Shown here: piece after piece, positions 35,801-47,037 of the stretch
Layout: each line of letters opens with the position of its first letter
How positions within the stretch are numbered: the stretch's first letter is position 1
From: Medicago truncatula
Lineage: Eukaryota > Streptophyta > Magnoliopsida > Fabales > Fabaceae
Reading direction: 5' to 3'
NCBI RefSeq assembly: GCF_003473485.1
Contig: NC_053045.1
Coordinates: forward strand, 45,054,494-45,118,493
Length of the DNA stretch: 64,000 bases
Position numbers and translations under genes: made by a program
Notes under the pieces: model-generated
Told to the model about the DNA's origin: nothing
Databases searched by the model: none
The model's input: the letters and a program-made list of their open reading frames with translations, nothing else

Positions 35801-38785
35801 TTCAGAACCTTCCAAAGGTAACTACTTTCTCTTGAAAACTACTTCTAGACATTGTTCCCACGTGTAAAAATATTATTCAGTATAGGTTTGTTGATGATGT
35901 TAGTGTCTCTTGTTGTGTGTTTTGTGGTACATCACAAGAGTCAACACATCATCTTTCGTAGCTTGTGATTTCCCCTTTTGAGTGTGCTATACGATTCTTA
36001 GGTGGTTGGGTTAGGAGTTGGTTATGCCTCCATATCTTCTTTATTTATTCTCGATAATATAGTCCTTTAGGACAGGTTGTTGTCATAAACAAGCTTTGAC
36101 ATCATGTGTGTGATCGGTTTTGAAGTCGAAAAATAAGGTTATCTTGTCCTAACAATTAGTTGATAAATTTCTATTTTTCTCTTGTAAGTGGTTTTTGGTA
36201 AATCCTTATGTATGTACTTTCTATTTGTGGGTTGTAGAACATTCCTTGTGTTTGAGTCGTTAGCGTTCCTTTTAGGCTGTGTTGTATTGGTCTTTTGGTA
36301 TTTTAATTTTGTAATATTTTACTTTTTGAAAATTTTCAGCTCGCCTTTAATTGTGCCTACTTCCCTTGTTTCGTTCGTTGGGTGGTCTTGTGGTTTAGGG
36401 TTTTTCTATATTATTTTATTTGTGTGTGTTGTTGTTATTGGTTTAATAGTTGGTTGTTGTGTTGACTTTAGCTAAGTTTTGGAATGAGTTCGAGTAACCC
36501 TAGTACTCAATTTATTATTATTTATTTTGTTTTATAAATAATTCAATATATTGTCATAAAAATTAATTATTTACTCTATTTATCTATATATTTGTTTGAA
36601 TGGCAAATAGATATATTATATATAAGAAAATGAGAATGGATATACATGGTTTGAGGAACACCAAAGGTGATTAAAAAGAAAAAGAAGTAGCCTCACTAGA
36701 AAACTAGAAAACACCACTAGAAAAGCTAAAACAACAACACCAAACTAAAACAAAAACCTCAATCCCTCCTAGTGCCCAAAACCAAAGGCATAATGGAACA
36801 AGTCTACTCCACTAGAGATATAAGACATAGAAAATCAAGAAACAGACTAAAAAAACCTCATTCAAAGGCAACCGAATATGCCCCCCAAACAACGTGACTA
36901 CCAACTTCAACTGAGAACTAGTACCACCACCCACTCATAATGAGAACATGGTGCACCAGGTTATCTTTAGAAAACCAATATCATGAAGACAAATGGATTT
37001 TATGACCTAATTCCTCCATAACGTGCATCTAATAGAAAACAAAAGATCATTACGGTATGTCCAAATAGACCACACAACAATATGTCAGATCAACAAAAAA
37101 CCTCACCTAATCTTATCTCCTTGAGGTAACCCCAAGAATCTCTCAAAAAGACCAACCAAATTCCTAGAGAAAACTCACTCCCATCCTAACCATTTATGAA
37201 TCTCATACCAAACCTTAGAGGCCACCCCACACAAAACAAATAGGTGGTTAGCTAACTCAGTAGAAACCCCACAAAGAGCACAAACATAACTAGCAGGATC
37301 AGTGATAACCCTACACATTAGCAAATTAGCTCTAGTTGGGATCCTACCCAACAAAAGTTGCCAAGAGAATACCTGAATTTTAGAAGGAGCCCAGTTCTTC
37401 CAAACCCGCGCCATCAAATGGGATAACTTGAGAATACTCATATGCAAATCGAACTGAGTACACCCCATACGAAGAGAGATCCTAGGACCAAGAAACAACA
37501 CCTTATGACAACGACCTACCATCCAAAATAACCAATAACTCAACCACTAAATCCTGCTCCTAAACGAACAACATATGTCTCCACCTAAGATTCCATTCCC
37601 CACACCTTCAACCCAAGAACTGAGGTCAAATACAACCTAGGAAACCTCACCCTAAGTAGAACATCCCTTACCCAAACATCATTGTTAATTTAGGTTAATA
37701 TTGTATTGATTGTTAAAAAAAATCATTGATAGAGTTTGAAAATATAAAAAGCAAAATAATAAAAATAATATGACCATTGCTTGTTAAGAATACTTTCTCT
37801 TTTTTAATTTTGAGTTATTGGTTATATCTATAAAAATATGTTGGGTCATGAGAAGAGTCTCAAATTCTAAAACTTCAAGTGAGACTTTGCTTACTCCATG
37901 TGAATATTGTGAAAGAACCAAAAACATTCAAGATAGACTTTAAAGAGGGGCACACTCTCAAGTCTCAAGCTAATATCACTAGATCAACACAAGTGGGTTC
38001 AAATTTTAAGATATTGAATATATAAGTTAATTTATTCACTTGTATAAATTATTCAACACGTTTATTCATATTAATTTGTGACTTCTTAATCGTTGCTGAC
38101 ACAACAACAAAACATTAACAACACTTTATTTTCTTCATTTTAAAACATTTATTTAATAAGGATAAATATAATACAATAATCCTTAGAACAACTCCTATGA
38201 ATGTATCTAAGAAGGTTCCATAGGAGAATGAATCTATTCCTTAGAGCATCTCGTATGCGGTAACATTGAGGTAACAAATTGTTTCATGCAATTAAAAAAT
38301 ATAAGTGTGGACTAATTAAGAGTTGCATAATTATTATCAATGGAGTAAAATAATTAGTATAAGTTTTGTAAGTATGATGTAACATTGTTGAGACTTTTTG
38401 ATAGTAATATATGAAACTCAAAGCTTAGGTAATTTATAAACTCGTAAGTCATAAATCATCTTAATCATTAATCATAAATATGGCAAAGCAATATCTCTCT
38501 CTCTCTCCCTCGTTCATATTCAAGGGAGAAAATATAAGAAGCATGTACACTATTAAACATACATGCCTGATTATATAGGAAGATAATTATGTTGGAATAA
38601 TACCTTGAACTAGCATACTCAAAGAGCTTACTAGTTGCAGAAAAAACCATAAGAGCAATGTCTGCATCACAAAGGGTTGAAAGCTCCTGAGCTTTCTTGA
38701 AAAGCCCTTTCCTCCTCTTAGAGAAAGTCACTTGCCTCGAACTGATATTGTCGATTTTCTTGATCTGTATCTTCTTTCTAGTCAT
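29840..38785 (-). CDS. MIKC MADS-box transcription factor, SVP/AGL24-like
   Basis: DNA-binding regulator of the StMADS11 (SVP/AGL24/JOINTLESS) clade, which controls flowering time, dormancy and meristem fate. Exons on the minus strand: 38604-38785, 32508-32592, 32273-32337, 32074-32173, 31902-31943, 30049-30090, 29840-29956. They join in frame to 210 residues. Residues 1-60 are the MADS domain ([20 protein letters not shown]...[22 protein letters not shown]). The keratin-like K domain spans about 85-170 ([42 protein letters not shown]). The C-terminal part is short and ends SLKLGLV, an LxLxL pattern as in SVP. The Met at 38785 is chosen because the MADS domain begins there; a longer upstream frame is leader sequence. 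Intron 1 is 6.0 kb and filled with transposon relics. The clade is inferred, but the family is certain. Confidence 0.92.
30754..31011. mobile_element. Stowaway-like MITE in MADS intron 5
   Basis: Ends are CTCCCTCTGTCCTTAATAGA and the complement of CTTCCTCCGTCCCATAATAC, flanked by TA at 30752-30753 and 31012-31013. It is 258 bp long, with no coding content. It lies in the 1.8-kb intron between MADS exons 5 and 6. Confidence 0.8.
32878..33015 (+). mobile_element. tRNA-derived SINE in MADS intron 1
   Basis: A-box TAGCTCAACTGG (32884-32895), B-box GGTTCGAACCC (32934-32944), then a CTTGTGTGTGTGAGTTTATA body, a TGCCATTTCGTCTATCTACC tail and a 12-A run. It is the best-preserved of the copies at 793 and 12980 (the latter truncated). 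It is antisense to the MADS gene. Confidence 0.85.
33375..33485 (-). pseudogene. Aspartic protease (phytepsin) saposin-like insert, relic
   Basis: On the minus strand the segment reads [18 protein letters not shown], then LEY and MNLLFS up to a stop. The next frame continues AEVRTIC. This closely follows the plant-specific insert of vacuolar aspartic proteases (remembered pattern: NHAIGA.G.VSQECK..V, then a LLL segment, AE...KICSQ). The insert is a swapped saposin B-type domain. Only a piece the size of part of an exon is left, with a frameshift and no protease domain nearby. It lies inside MADS intron 1. Gene capture by a transposon or an old retro-insertion are both possible. Confidence 0.55.
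34200..36500 (+). pseudogene. LINE (L1-type) reverse transcriptase relic
   Basis: Pieces in changing frames follow the order of a plant LINE ORF2. [20 protein letters not shown] (near 34280) comes first, then SVNQFMF and VDFEKVYD (34470), the reverse transcriptase palm start. [13 protein letters not shown] follows at 34940, then a [15 protein letters not shown] piece at 35195. Zinc-binding tail pieces (a Cys pair in [15 protein letters not shown], then a W-rich end) lie near 35900-36010. Many stops and frameshifts make it dead. It is on the strand opposite the MADS gene that hosts it. Confidence 0.75.
36680..37690 (-). pseudogene. LINE zinc-binding domain relic, opposite orientation
   Basis: The minus strand at 37175-37543 is an open 122-codon piece with the zinc-binding tail of plant LINE reverse transcriptases: [27 protein letters not shown], then [19 protein letters not shown] and [11 protein letters not shown]. 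Sequence further downstream on the same strand (to ~36680) is non-coding 3' tail. It faces the plus-strand LINE relic tail to tail, so two separate insertions are needed. Confidence 0.8.
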
Positions 38786-40263
38786 AATATTCCCCTCTCT
38801 ACATATATATGTCAAAACATCAATCAACCCATATTTACACATAAAAAAATATATATATATTATATAGATCCTAGTGGCCTGGATTCAATAATATTGATCA
38901 ATATGAAAATCAGGATGAAAAAATTGTGCTGTACAAAAAAAAAAAGAATGAAAAAAATGTATAGAGAGGGAGCTCCTGTGAGGGAGAAAGATTCGTTCTA
39001 AAAGAGGCATTTGAAAAAAATAAGACTAACACTAAAACTTCGTAAAAAAATGTGCACATAAGAGTAACTAATTAATTTTTATCAGTACCTTAAACTGCAC
39101 TCACCTCGAAATTTAGGTTATTTTGTTTACATGAAGATAGAAAGCAAAAAAAACATCTGACTGATATACACATAAATGGAAAGTAGAAGGTGAGAGAGAA
39201 ATACTAAAAAAAGAAACCAGTTAATTTCATTTGATAGAATAAAATAACAAAACAAGATAGGATAATAAAGTAAAAGCGGAACTTACAAGAGCAAACGGAA
39301 CAGTTCTTGCTGCGATGGGTTGATTGGAAGGCAACGTTGTTGCCAGTTCATTCAGATTCAGAAATAATAAAATTGATGTGAGGGTAAGGTTATTCCCTTT
39401 TCTTTTCTAATATGGATCATCTTCTTAACTCACTCTCTTTTTTTTTTTTCTTTTTTTTTTTTTCTTTCATTTAACTTTCTATATCTCTTTTAATCTTACT
39501 TTTTCCTACTCATTTAGGGTTGACGGTTTGTAATTTTGAAGTGTGCTCTTCTCAAAGTCTCAAATTCGATTTACTCTGGTGTCAATTTTGGTAGAAAAAT
39601 TCATAAAAAGTTTTGACTTAAAACGGGCTTCCTACAAGTGAGCGGTGAGATTGATCCTTTCGGATTAGTCGATCCTTGGATCGGATACCGAATTTAAAAA
39701 AAAAAAAAAAACTCTTACTCTTACTTTTCCATGGTATACTTATTTTATAATTAGGAGAGAGTAAGATTAAAATAGATAGAAAATTAAAAGAGAGAATAAT
39801 AGAAAAGAGAACAAGATGATCCAATTTATTAAATATTTTCATGGGTTTTCCTACAAATACCTTCATTTATGTATTACATTGGTTTACTGTGATTTTCCCC
39901 AAACAAAAAATATTTACTATATTTCAATAAATAGATACAAGCCTATTACTAGTACTTTTTATTTTAACAGGAAAAAGTATATATATTAAAGACAAGTAGG
40001 GAGTACTTTTTTATTTAACAGTAAAAAGTATGTTAAAGACAGCTAGGATGCAGGGAGTTCCAAGTAGGGATAGAAGAAAGAAAAAAATCCTTGATAGTAC
40101 AGTTTAATGGAATCCAAAAATTAAATCAAACGGATATTTCTTAGTCAAAAAAGAAGTAAATGAATATTTTAACTATCCACTAATTAATTAATAGATTCAT
40201 AAGTAAAGAAAATGATTTTCATATCAACAAGTATCTATTTCTATTGATAGATGAACTTTTTCG
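38786..40263. other. MADS leader and upstream region
   Basis: A likely leader exon of the MADS gene ends at the minus-strand donor CTCTTGTAAG near 39290, with its body up to ~39370, where the sequence is G+C-richer. The (CT)n run at 38490-38509 lies within intron 1, near the exon 1 end. Near 39630-39700 a fragment reads 'cggattagtcgatccttgga' and 'cggataccgaattt' before an A-run (39694-39710), the 3' tail of another retroposon family. No further gene is seen. Confidence 0.45.
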
Positions 40264-40341
40264 TAAGCTTAGCTTAATTGACATAGGCAATGCATAGTAT
40301 ATGTAAAGTTTGGAGTTCGAATCTCAGTCACCACAAAAAAA
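40264..40341 (+). mobile_element. Short tRNA-derived SINE, second family
   Basis: Begins AAGCTTAGCTTAATTGACAT (A-box), has the B-box GAGTTCGAATCTC at 40313-40325 and ends in an A-run. Related copies are at 41061-41142 (minus) and 59978-60070 (plus). It is much shorter than the 793/32878 family, which shows two SINE lineages in the window. Confidence 0.65.
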
Positions 40342-40568
40342 GAAGATGAGAAATAATATTTATACGATTATTGTGGTTGATTTTGAAACAATTTTCTCTT
40401 TCATATTCATATTTTGTTCGTATACTTTTTTATTTTTATGCAAATGCCTACATTTATATATTTATTTTGGTTGTCCCACAAATTGTCCTAAGAAATAGTT
40501 GTTCAAATAATCTTTTAATAAATTATAAAATTACCAAAACATCATGTTTTTTTAAGGTAAAAAAATTA

Positions 40569-40865
40569 CTACCTTCGTCCCTAATTATAAGACCCTTTTG
40601 AGAGTTTTTTTTGTCCCTTTTTATAAGACCCCTTTGTTATTTCCAACTACATTAATTATTTCTTTACATACATGCCCCTATTTATTATACATATTTTTCT
40701 TCAATCACCAATAAATAACATGTTGAAAACATAAACCAATCCTCTCTCTTAAAGGATAAAACTGTAAAAACAATAGTAATTACAAACATATTTAATACAA
40801 ATATCCACTATCTTAATTCCTGTTATTTTTTTTTAAAAGAGGCCTATAATTAGGGACGGAGGTAG
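40569..40865. mobile_element. Stowaway-like MITE, 297 bp
   Basis: Ends are CTACCTTCGTCCCTAATTAT and the complement of CTACCTCCGTCCCTAATTAT, flanked by TA (40567-40568 and 40866-40867). The inner repeat 'ataagacccctttg' lies close to the left end. No coding sequence. Confidence 0.8.
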
Positions 40866-41060
40866 TACCAAAATATCATGTTTTTATGTTGGAAAATGTG
40901 GACTGAAATGAATGTGTGATGTATTTTCTTGATTGTTTGTTTCGTAATTTTGTTATAAATGTGAGTGCAATGTATTATAATTTTTTTTTATTTTAAAAAT
41001 GTAAATTCTTCAAAATATATTAGTTGTGGATATATGTGAATACTTAACAATATATCAAAT

Positions 41061-41142
41061 GTTTTTTTGGTGGTTGTCGAGATTCGAACTTCATATTTTA
41101 TATATATTATTCATTATCCTTATCAATTAAGCTAAGTTCACA
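41061..41142 (-). mobile_element. Short tRNA-derived SINE, minus strand
   Basis: On the minus strand: a TTAGCTTAATTGATAAGG A-box region, the B-box AGTTCGAATCTC (41080-41091), then an A-run tail (T-run at 41062-41068 on plus). It is flanked by a direct repeat of about 11 bp with one mismatch (TATATCAAATG at 41051-41061, TATATCAAGTG at 41152-41162), which supports retroposition. Confidence 0.7.
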
Positions 41143-41902
41143 GAGACATGATATATCAAGTGTTTGTGGATACTCATTCATTGGTCATATAAATATTTAA
41201 ATATTTAATATAGAAAATAAATGAATGCGTTTATTTTAATCTTTCTCCACTGACAGTATAGAAAAATTATTTTTATTACTGTTATTATAAGACTTTTTTT
41301 TCTTTTCAGAAAGCAAGTAGTACTTGATTTTTCGAAAACGAAAATAATACACATACTATATTGGTTTTCTCTTTTTGATTTCTACTATACCTCGTAAACT
41401 GATTTCCGTACATGGAGCCATCTTGCATCGATGGCACTGCATTGACAACTGAAACCCTCTCGTTCTCAGTGCCAACCCTCGTACAGGCATGATAGCCATT
41501 CATTCATTGTGGTCCCATTCACACGTTTTAATTATTCTTTCTCCTATCAATTGTATTGTCCTCGTTTGCACTTAAATTAAACCACTTAAATCTATACTCC
41601 ATCTGTTTTCAATTACTCATTCCGTTCTTTATCTAAACACTTATTTGATTCTATTTTAATTTCTAATTGTAGTCCATTTTTAAATTATGAGATATATTTA
41701 TTATTTTTTCCTAAATATACTCTTAATAAATACTATTTCTAACTTATCTTGAAATATGAAAAGTCTAATTTAATACACATACAAACAAAAGACAATTTGG
41801 TAATATTAACACACAAAATAGACACATTAATTACACAACAACTTTTCTTAAGAAATGTGAAAAAAGCAAAAGGAATTTACATCTAAGGACGGATGGATTA
41901 TA

Positions 41903-42183
41903 CTCCCTCCGTCCCAAATTGTAAGACGTTTTGACCATTTTGCACGTATTAAGAAATGTAATTAATATTGCGTGGGGAAGAGAAATTATGAGTTGTTTTA
42001 CAAAATTATCCCTAATAAATGGTATGGAAAAGATAAATGAAATAATTGAAAGAAGAGAGAGTAATTAATAGTTAAGGATATAATAGGAAAAGTAACATAA
42101 ATATTTCATTGGTATTGTAAAGCGACATATAATTTGGGACAAATTTTTTTTCCAAAGCGACATACAATTTGGGACGGAGGGAG
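41903..42183. mobile_element. Stowaway-like MITE, 281 bp
   Basis: Ends are CTCCCTCCGTCCCAAATTGT and the complement of CTCCCTCCGTCCCAAATTGT, identical over 20 bases, with TA on both sides (41901-41902 and 42184-42185). The inner copy 'gcgacatataatttgggac' just before the right end repeats the terminal sequence. This is the best-preserved MITE in the window, so probably the youngest. Confidence 0.9.
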
Positions 42184-42434
42184 TAAGTAAATTTGACTTT
42201 TAGGTTTATTTAATTAATGATGTATGTGATTTATATTATGGACCACATACATTGTTAATTGAATGAACCTAAAAATTTAAATTTGTTTATAATTAGCAAC
42301 GAATGGAGTATGTTGGAATGGAACTTAAAACTTTGAGGAGAATCACATCCCAAGTTCGAAGTCATTACTACTAAGCTAACACAAGTGAGTTTGTAAAGTT
42401 GATTAAATTAAACTCATAAGTAGTATTAAAAGAA

Positions 42435-42608
42435 GGGTTATGCTAACAAATGTCCTAAGACACTAGTTAAGGATTCAAAAAAGAAAATAGTTGTGAAATT
42501 TTATATAGAAAAATGTGCTTTTTAATCTTTCAATAAGTTGAATGCATAATTTCCAAGATAAAGTTGCTACTTTAAGCTTCTTATCAAGGGCACTTGTTAA
42601 CATTTTCC
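42435..42608. mobile_element. MULE-type MITE, GTTAACGAGTG family, diverged
   Basis: Left end 'ggttatgctaacaaatgtcc', right end 'gggcacttgttaacattttcc', with inner ACACTAGTTAAGGATTC. It is flanked by TTAAAAGAA (42426-42434) and TTAAAATAA (42609-42617), nine bases with one mismatch. Same length class as the copies at 4866 and 46389. A further weaker relative may span 43803-43987. Confidence 0.6.
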
Positions 42609-42617
42609 TTAAAATAA

Positions 42618-45600
42618 TTAAAAAAAAGCTTAATATATTATATTTTCTTATAAAAAAATTGAAATACGTATTAAAATATATGTATTCGGTTCGGTTTGAT
42701 TTACTTTTGAAAAATCGATCCAAAATCTGATCCAATACAAGAGGTTTTCACAAAGTGGCATCCAAATACATCCAATGATATTCAGTTTTATGCAATTTTC
42801 GTTTTTTTTATATCAAATTGCAGTTTTAATTTGAATCGATTTGGATTTATACACCCCTAATTTATACATGTAAACAATCATTTAATAGAATGGTTTAACA
42901 TATGCTTGAAGTAGCATTATTAAAGTTATTTTTTATAAGAATTAAGCGGTTAACACAAAAAAGAAAATGATTAGTGATGATAGTCAGTCATACACTATTT
43001 TTAGGGTTACTTTTACATAAGTTTTCAGTTTATTTTATTAGTTTAGTATTTAATTTAGAGTCAATTTGAATAAAGTATTGTTTTTTGGTTTATTGAGTGA
43101 AGCAAGGAAATTATTGAAATTAATGGGTTATTATCATGATTATTGGTTATATGATCAAACAAGAGCAAAACAAGTAGTGCAAAAAGCAAATGCTTTGAGA
43201 TTCATTAATTGATGGGCCAATAGAAAATCAAGATGGCTTGACTAAAAAGAAAGAAAAACGTAACAGGCAGCTTGAGGAGAAAGTAAGGAAACTAGGTCGC
43301 ATGAGTGTATATAAGAAGAAGGAACACACACAAATATGTATTCACGTTTCGGCACAGTGGAATCGCCGTTTTAAAACAAAGCCACGCCAGGAAAAGGAAC
43401 GGGAACACGAGGGAATAGAAGGCAACAGGAAGTAGGGTCTTGAGTCATGAGATTGATTAAAACTAATAAGTTAATCCGTCATAAAGTTAGGTTAATTTCT
43501 TTGAGAGAGAAGAGAGGCAAATTACTCATAGGCTGTTTTAATCCAATTATCAAACCATTTTATTTTCTGTTATTTACTTTTTATTGCAACCAAATCCAAC
43601 TGTCTAGGGCAACCCATAAATTTAATACATCCTTTATTTTAAAGCTTTTGCCGAGTAGAAATTGAAACAGTCCTTGTGGATACGAACTTTATTACTATCG
43701 ATAGCTTTTGGTACACTTGCCAAATATTTATCAACTAAAATGAAAAATCAGAACGAAGCAATTTGTGAAGGAACTTTAACCATCATAACTTTATTAAAGT
43801 CATGTTAACGAGTGTTCTAGAAATATTTGTTACTTTGTCAGGGATTTAAAAAATGAAATAATTTATTAATTTAATGTTTAAAAAGTTGATTTTTAAAGTT
43901 TTAACGTGTTGAATATACAAATTTCAAGATACAATTTTTAATTTAAATTTCTTAACAAATATCCAAATAAACTTGTTAGCATTTCCCTTTAAATTAATAT
44001 TATCGCTCATCCAAACATGAACTCAGCATTTTCTTTGATAAAAATTACTTGTGAAGTTGCAGAAAGTTGTCTGAAGAAACACGTAAGAGATGAAATAATG
44101 GTTCAAATGTCACTCTTATTTAAAATCACGAAATAATTCAACAATCTTCCTATATATATAATTTTTTAATAAGCACAATGTTTTGACAAGCTAGTATTAT
44201 ACTTTGATGTTTTCTTTTTAAGCTTAAGGATTATTTATTATTCCCAGGTCCAGCTTCCACATGTATTGACCGAAATAGATTATATTCATCCGTTGAAAAA
44301 GGAGAAAGCTGTAGAGAGCATTTGGGAGGAATTGAGGAGGGGAAAATATTTTAGAAAGAGAAATTCTTCTGTAGGAACGAATTCAATTATCATTCTTACA
44401 AACAATAAATTAAAATATGACATGTAATTTTTTTTTTTCTTTTAATTATGATTGGTGGTGGTAAATACTAACTGCAAATAATGGTTGAGAGAGAGGAGGA
44501 GCTGTTATTTTTCATTTCTTAAATTATTTCCAAATTATTTTAAAATAAAACAATGACGTATCATGTTTTAATTTGTTGTTTGTAAGAATGATATGTTATG
44601 TTCGTTCCTAGACAAGAATTTCTCTTTCAGAAAATACTTTATTATAGATTCAAACTCCCTTTTTTATATTCATCCGGTAAATAGATTAGTTATTGGTTTT
44701 ACTTGCTTTGAACTTGCTAAATTTACAAATGGCAAACTCCCTTTTTTATAGATTCAAGGGAGAGTTATACACATATCATAAGATAATACTCTACACGCTT
44801 TAAAAGAAAGTTCTACACTCTCTAAAAAAAAAAAAGTTCTACACGCTTAAACCAACTAGTTACACTTAATGGTAGACCTTTTATATTTATGTACTACTAT
44901 ATCTCTTTAGAACTTTCCATGGGCGAAAAAACTTTCTCTGGACAACACCACTTAACCCAAAATAAGGCCGACTAGAGAGAGTATGATTCTTGTATTATCC
45001 ATACGAGAAACTAAAGAAAAACACCTTTATCACAATAAACATTAGCCATATCGAACTCGAAACCTAAAGTAAATCAAAGACGGAAAAAAAAAAAAAAGGC
45101 GAATCAAGTGATACCAATCAAATCAAGATCCAAAGTAACATCACAATCATAAATAGAAAACTGAACGAGATGCAAGATCAAGATTCTTATGATGCCATTG
45201 AGTTACAAATCCTGGACACAAATCGGAAGTGCAATAATCGTAGACTTAAGAAGCAATCACAAAATGAAAGTATATAAACCTTGAAGTTGTACACGAGTGA
45301 TAGAAATCAAACTAAAAATCCAAAATCATCAATTGTAATTTATCCTTCCTGTTCAACCCTAAAATTTTGAAAAACATGAACGAAAATGCTAACATGTAAT
45401 TAGATGTGTTTGAATGTCCTTCGTAAAAACTGCACAAATCAGATTGAATTTTGATTTGATTTTACAAAATCAAACCAAACCATGTACACTTTAATACTTA
45501 TTTATCTTTTTATTAGTGAGATAGATTGCATTAATCTGTTTTTTGTTGGTTTTTTTCATTGCTAGTTGTTAATTTAATATAATATATCTTTTTATATGTT

Positions 45601-46379
45601 TAAAACATAATTGATTATTATCGTTTCATAATATTAACTTTTAATATATTATATTTTATATTTTGCATCAAACCTATTTTTTAAGATGTCTTTATAATAT
45701 TAATTAAAAAATTTACAATTTAACCAAATAATTGGGTTCAAGTGGTTCATGTGCTCCCCTCCCTTATATGACGTATGATTTGGAAGAAATCCTATGCTAA
45801 ATTGTTTAAAAGAACTCAAATTCAATTCCTGATAAAAACAATTACTAATCATACTTTGTTGATACTACACCTCTATAGTCTGCACCATGGGAGATGATCC
45901 AATTCCTTGAACAAGGGACAAGGTTAGAACCCAAGGGCTCAAATATACAAACCACACCCTCTATGTTTCTCGCCATTATAAAACTATGAAAATATAATTG
46001 TTAGATAATAAAGTATTAGTTAAGTTATTAAACTTTTATATTTAGTAAGTTAGTAATCCATTAGATTTTATATAATGATTTTTAATCTATACTGTATATG
46101 TTATGCCGTTGTTAATCATATTGAAAACCTAGCCGTCTTTTTATTCTGTATTGAAACCCTATATCATTCTCTATTAAAACCCTATATCGTTAACAATAAT
46201 AACAGGGCTAATTAAATAAAGAAAGAAGTCATGATAGTTGTATCCAAATATGTAATTCAATATTGTATTATAAATTCAAAAGTACAAGCAATAGTCCCAA
46301 GGTACAGAGGCTTCTCACACCATACAATACAACAAAGATACTAATATCATCATAACCTAGTACAATTTCATCACACACA
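42618..46379. other. Gene-free, transposon-rich interval
   Basis: No gene is supported. A Lys/Arg-rich open frame at 43238-43435 has no recognisable feature. 44330-44640 holds phrases ('gagaaattcttctgtagga' and its near-complement 'cctagacaagaatttctctt') that are inverted partners 270 bp apart, probably the ends of an old element. The phrase 'gggagatgatccaattccttga' at 45888 recurs at 49546, marking copies of one dispersed repeat. Confidence 0.45.
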
Positions 46380-46388
46380 ATAAAGAAA

Positions 46389-46566
46389 TGATTTTGTTAA
46401 CGAGTGCCTCCAGGGCGGACACTCTTTAAGCATACCAAAACAAGTAATTATTTTTTAGAAAAGTCAAACATTTCGATTTCCAATGTATTGATTATATGTA
46501 TTTTTATAAATACTTGCTATTTATAGTCCTTAAAAAATGTCTCGGGGACACTCGTTAACATTTTCC
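46389..46566. mobile_element. MULE-type MITE in the 3' region of a proline-rich gene
   Basis: 178 bp, with inverted ends on TTGTTAACGAGTG and CACTCGTTAACATTTTCC and an exact 9-bp direct repeat ATAAAGAAA (46380-46388 and 46567-46575). Removing it restores a sequence parallel to the 3' flanks of the sister genes (ending ...ATTTCTTGATTGTGTGTGATGA at 48599). It therefore jumped into the probable 3' untranslated region of the gene at 46651 after the family expanded. Confidence 0.85.
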
Positions 46567-46650
46567 ATAAAGAAATAATGCATGCAATGTCTATTGCATG
46601 CATTTAGCTGACCTCATAAATATAATGATACTTGGCAAATCTAGAAATGT

Positions 46651-47037
46651 TTAAGGACTAGAGGTTGAAGGTGGTGGGGAGAAAAATGGAATGGAGGGGA
46701 AAGTGGTTGGGATTGAAGGAAGGTTTGGAAGTGAAGTGACTGCTGGCAATGGTGGAATGTTGAGAGATGGAATTGTTGGAATATTTGTAGGAAGACTTGG
46801 AAGTGGTGGCATAGTGAGTTTAGGCATAGAAGGGATAGTAGGCAATGGAGGAAGATTTCCTTGAGGCATATTTGGAATTGAAGGTAAAGGTGGTAATGTT
46901 GTTGGTTTTGGTAAAGTGGGAATGGTTGGTAAATTTGGTTGTGTGGTAGTTTGCAAAAGATGGCGAGCTTCTAGGCTCATGTTTGATATTGTCACAACTA
47001 GAAGTAAAGTTGTGATGAAGGATTTGAATATTGCCAT
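46651..47037 (-). CDS. Small secreted proline-rich protein, copy A
   Basis: A 128-residue single-exon protein of cell-wall type; precise role unknown. The signal peptide is residues 1-~24 (MAIFKSFITTLLLVVTISNM, cut likely before RHLLQ). The rest is Pro/Leu-rich with a repeated LPPLPxIPxMP rhythm and the tail SPPPSTSSP. Pro is probably partly hydroxylated and the protein wall-bound, by analogy with other proline-rich proteins. A TATATAAG box lies on the minus strand at 47141-47149, ~105 bp upstream. The coding sequence differs from copy D (56285-56671) at only two of 387 bases by eye, although D is 9 kb away and inverted. A MITE sits in its 3' region. It pairs divergently with copy B. Confidence 0.85.
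   Translation of the reverse strand: MAIFKSFITTLLLVVTISNMSLEARHLLQTTTQPNLPTIPTLPKPTTLPPLPSIPNMPQGNLPPLPTIPSMPKLTMPPLPSLPTNIPTIPSLNIPPLPAVTSLPNLPSIPTTFPSIPFFSPPPSTSSP

Noticed and set aside
38783-38842. Longer start for the MADS protein (extra 19 residues)
   Set aside because: The MADS domain begins at the Met at 38785, as is usual in MIKC proteins; the upstream part is leader that happens to be open.
41306-41503. Minus-strand open frame starting MNGYHACTRVGTENERVSVV
   Set aside because: It looks somewhat exon-like, with a possible donor near 41395, but I found no partner exons and no known domain.
43238-43435. Lys/Arg-rich open frame
   Set aside because: Low-complexity composition, no domain, no promoter or partner exons; probably chance.
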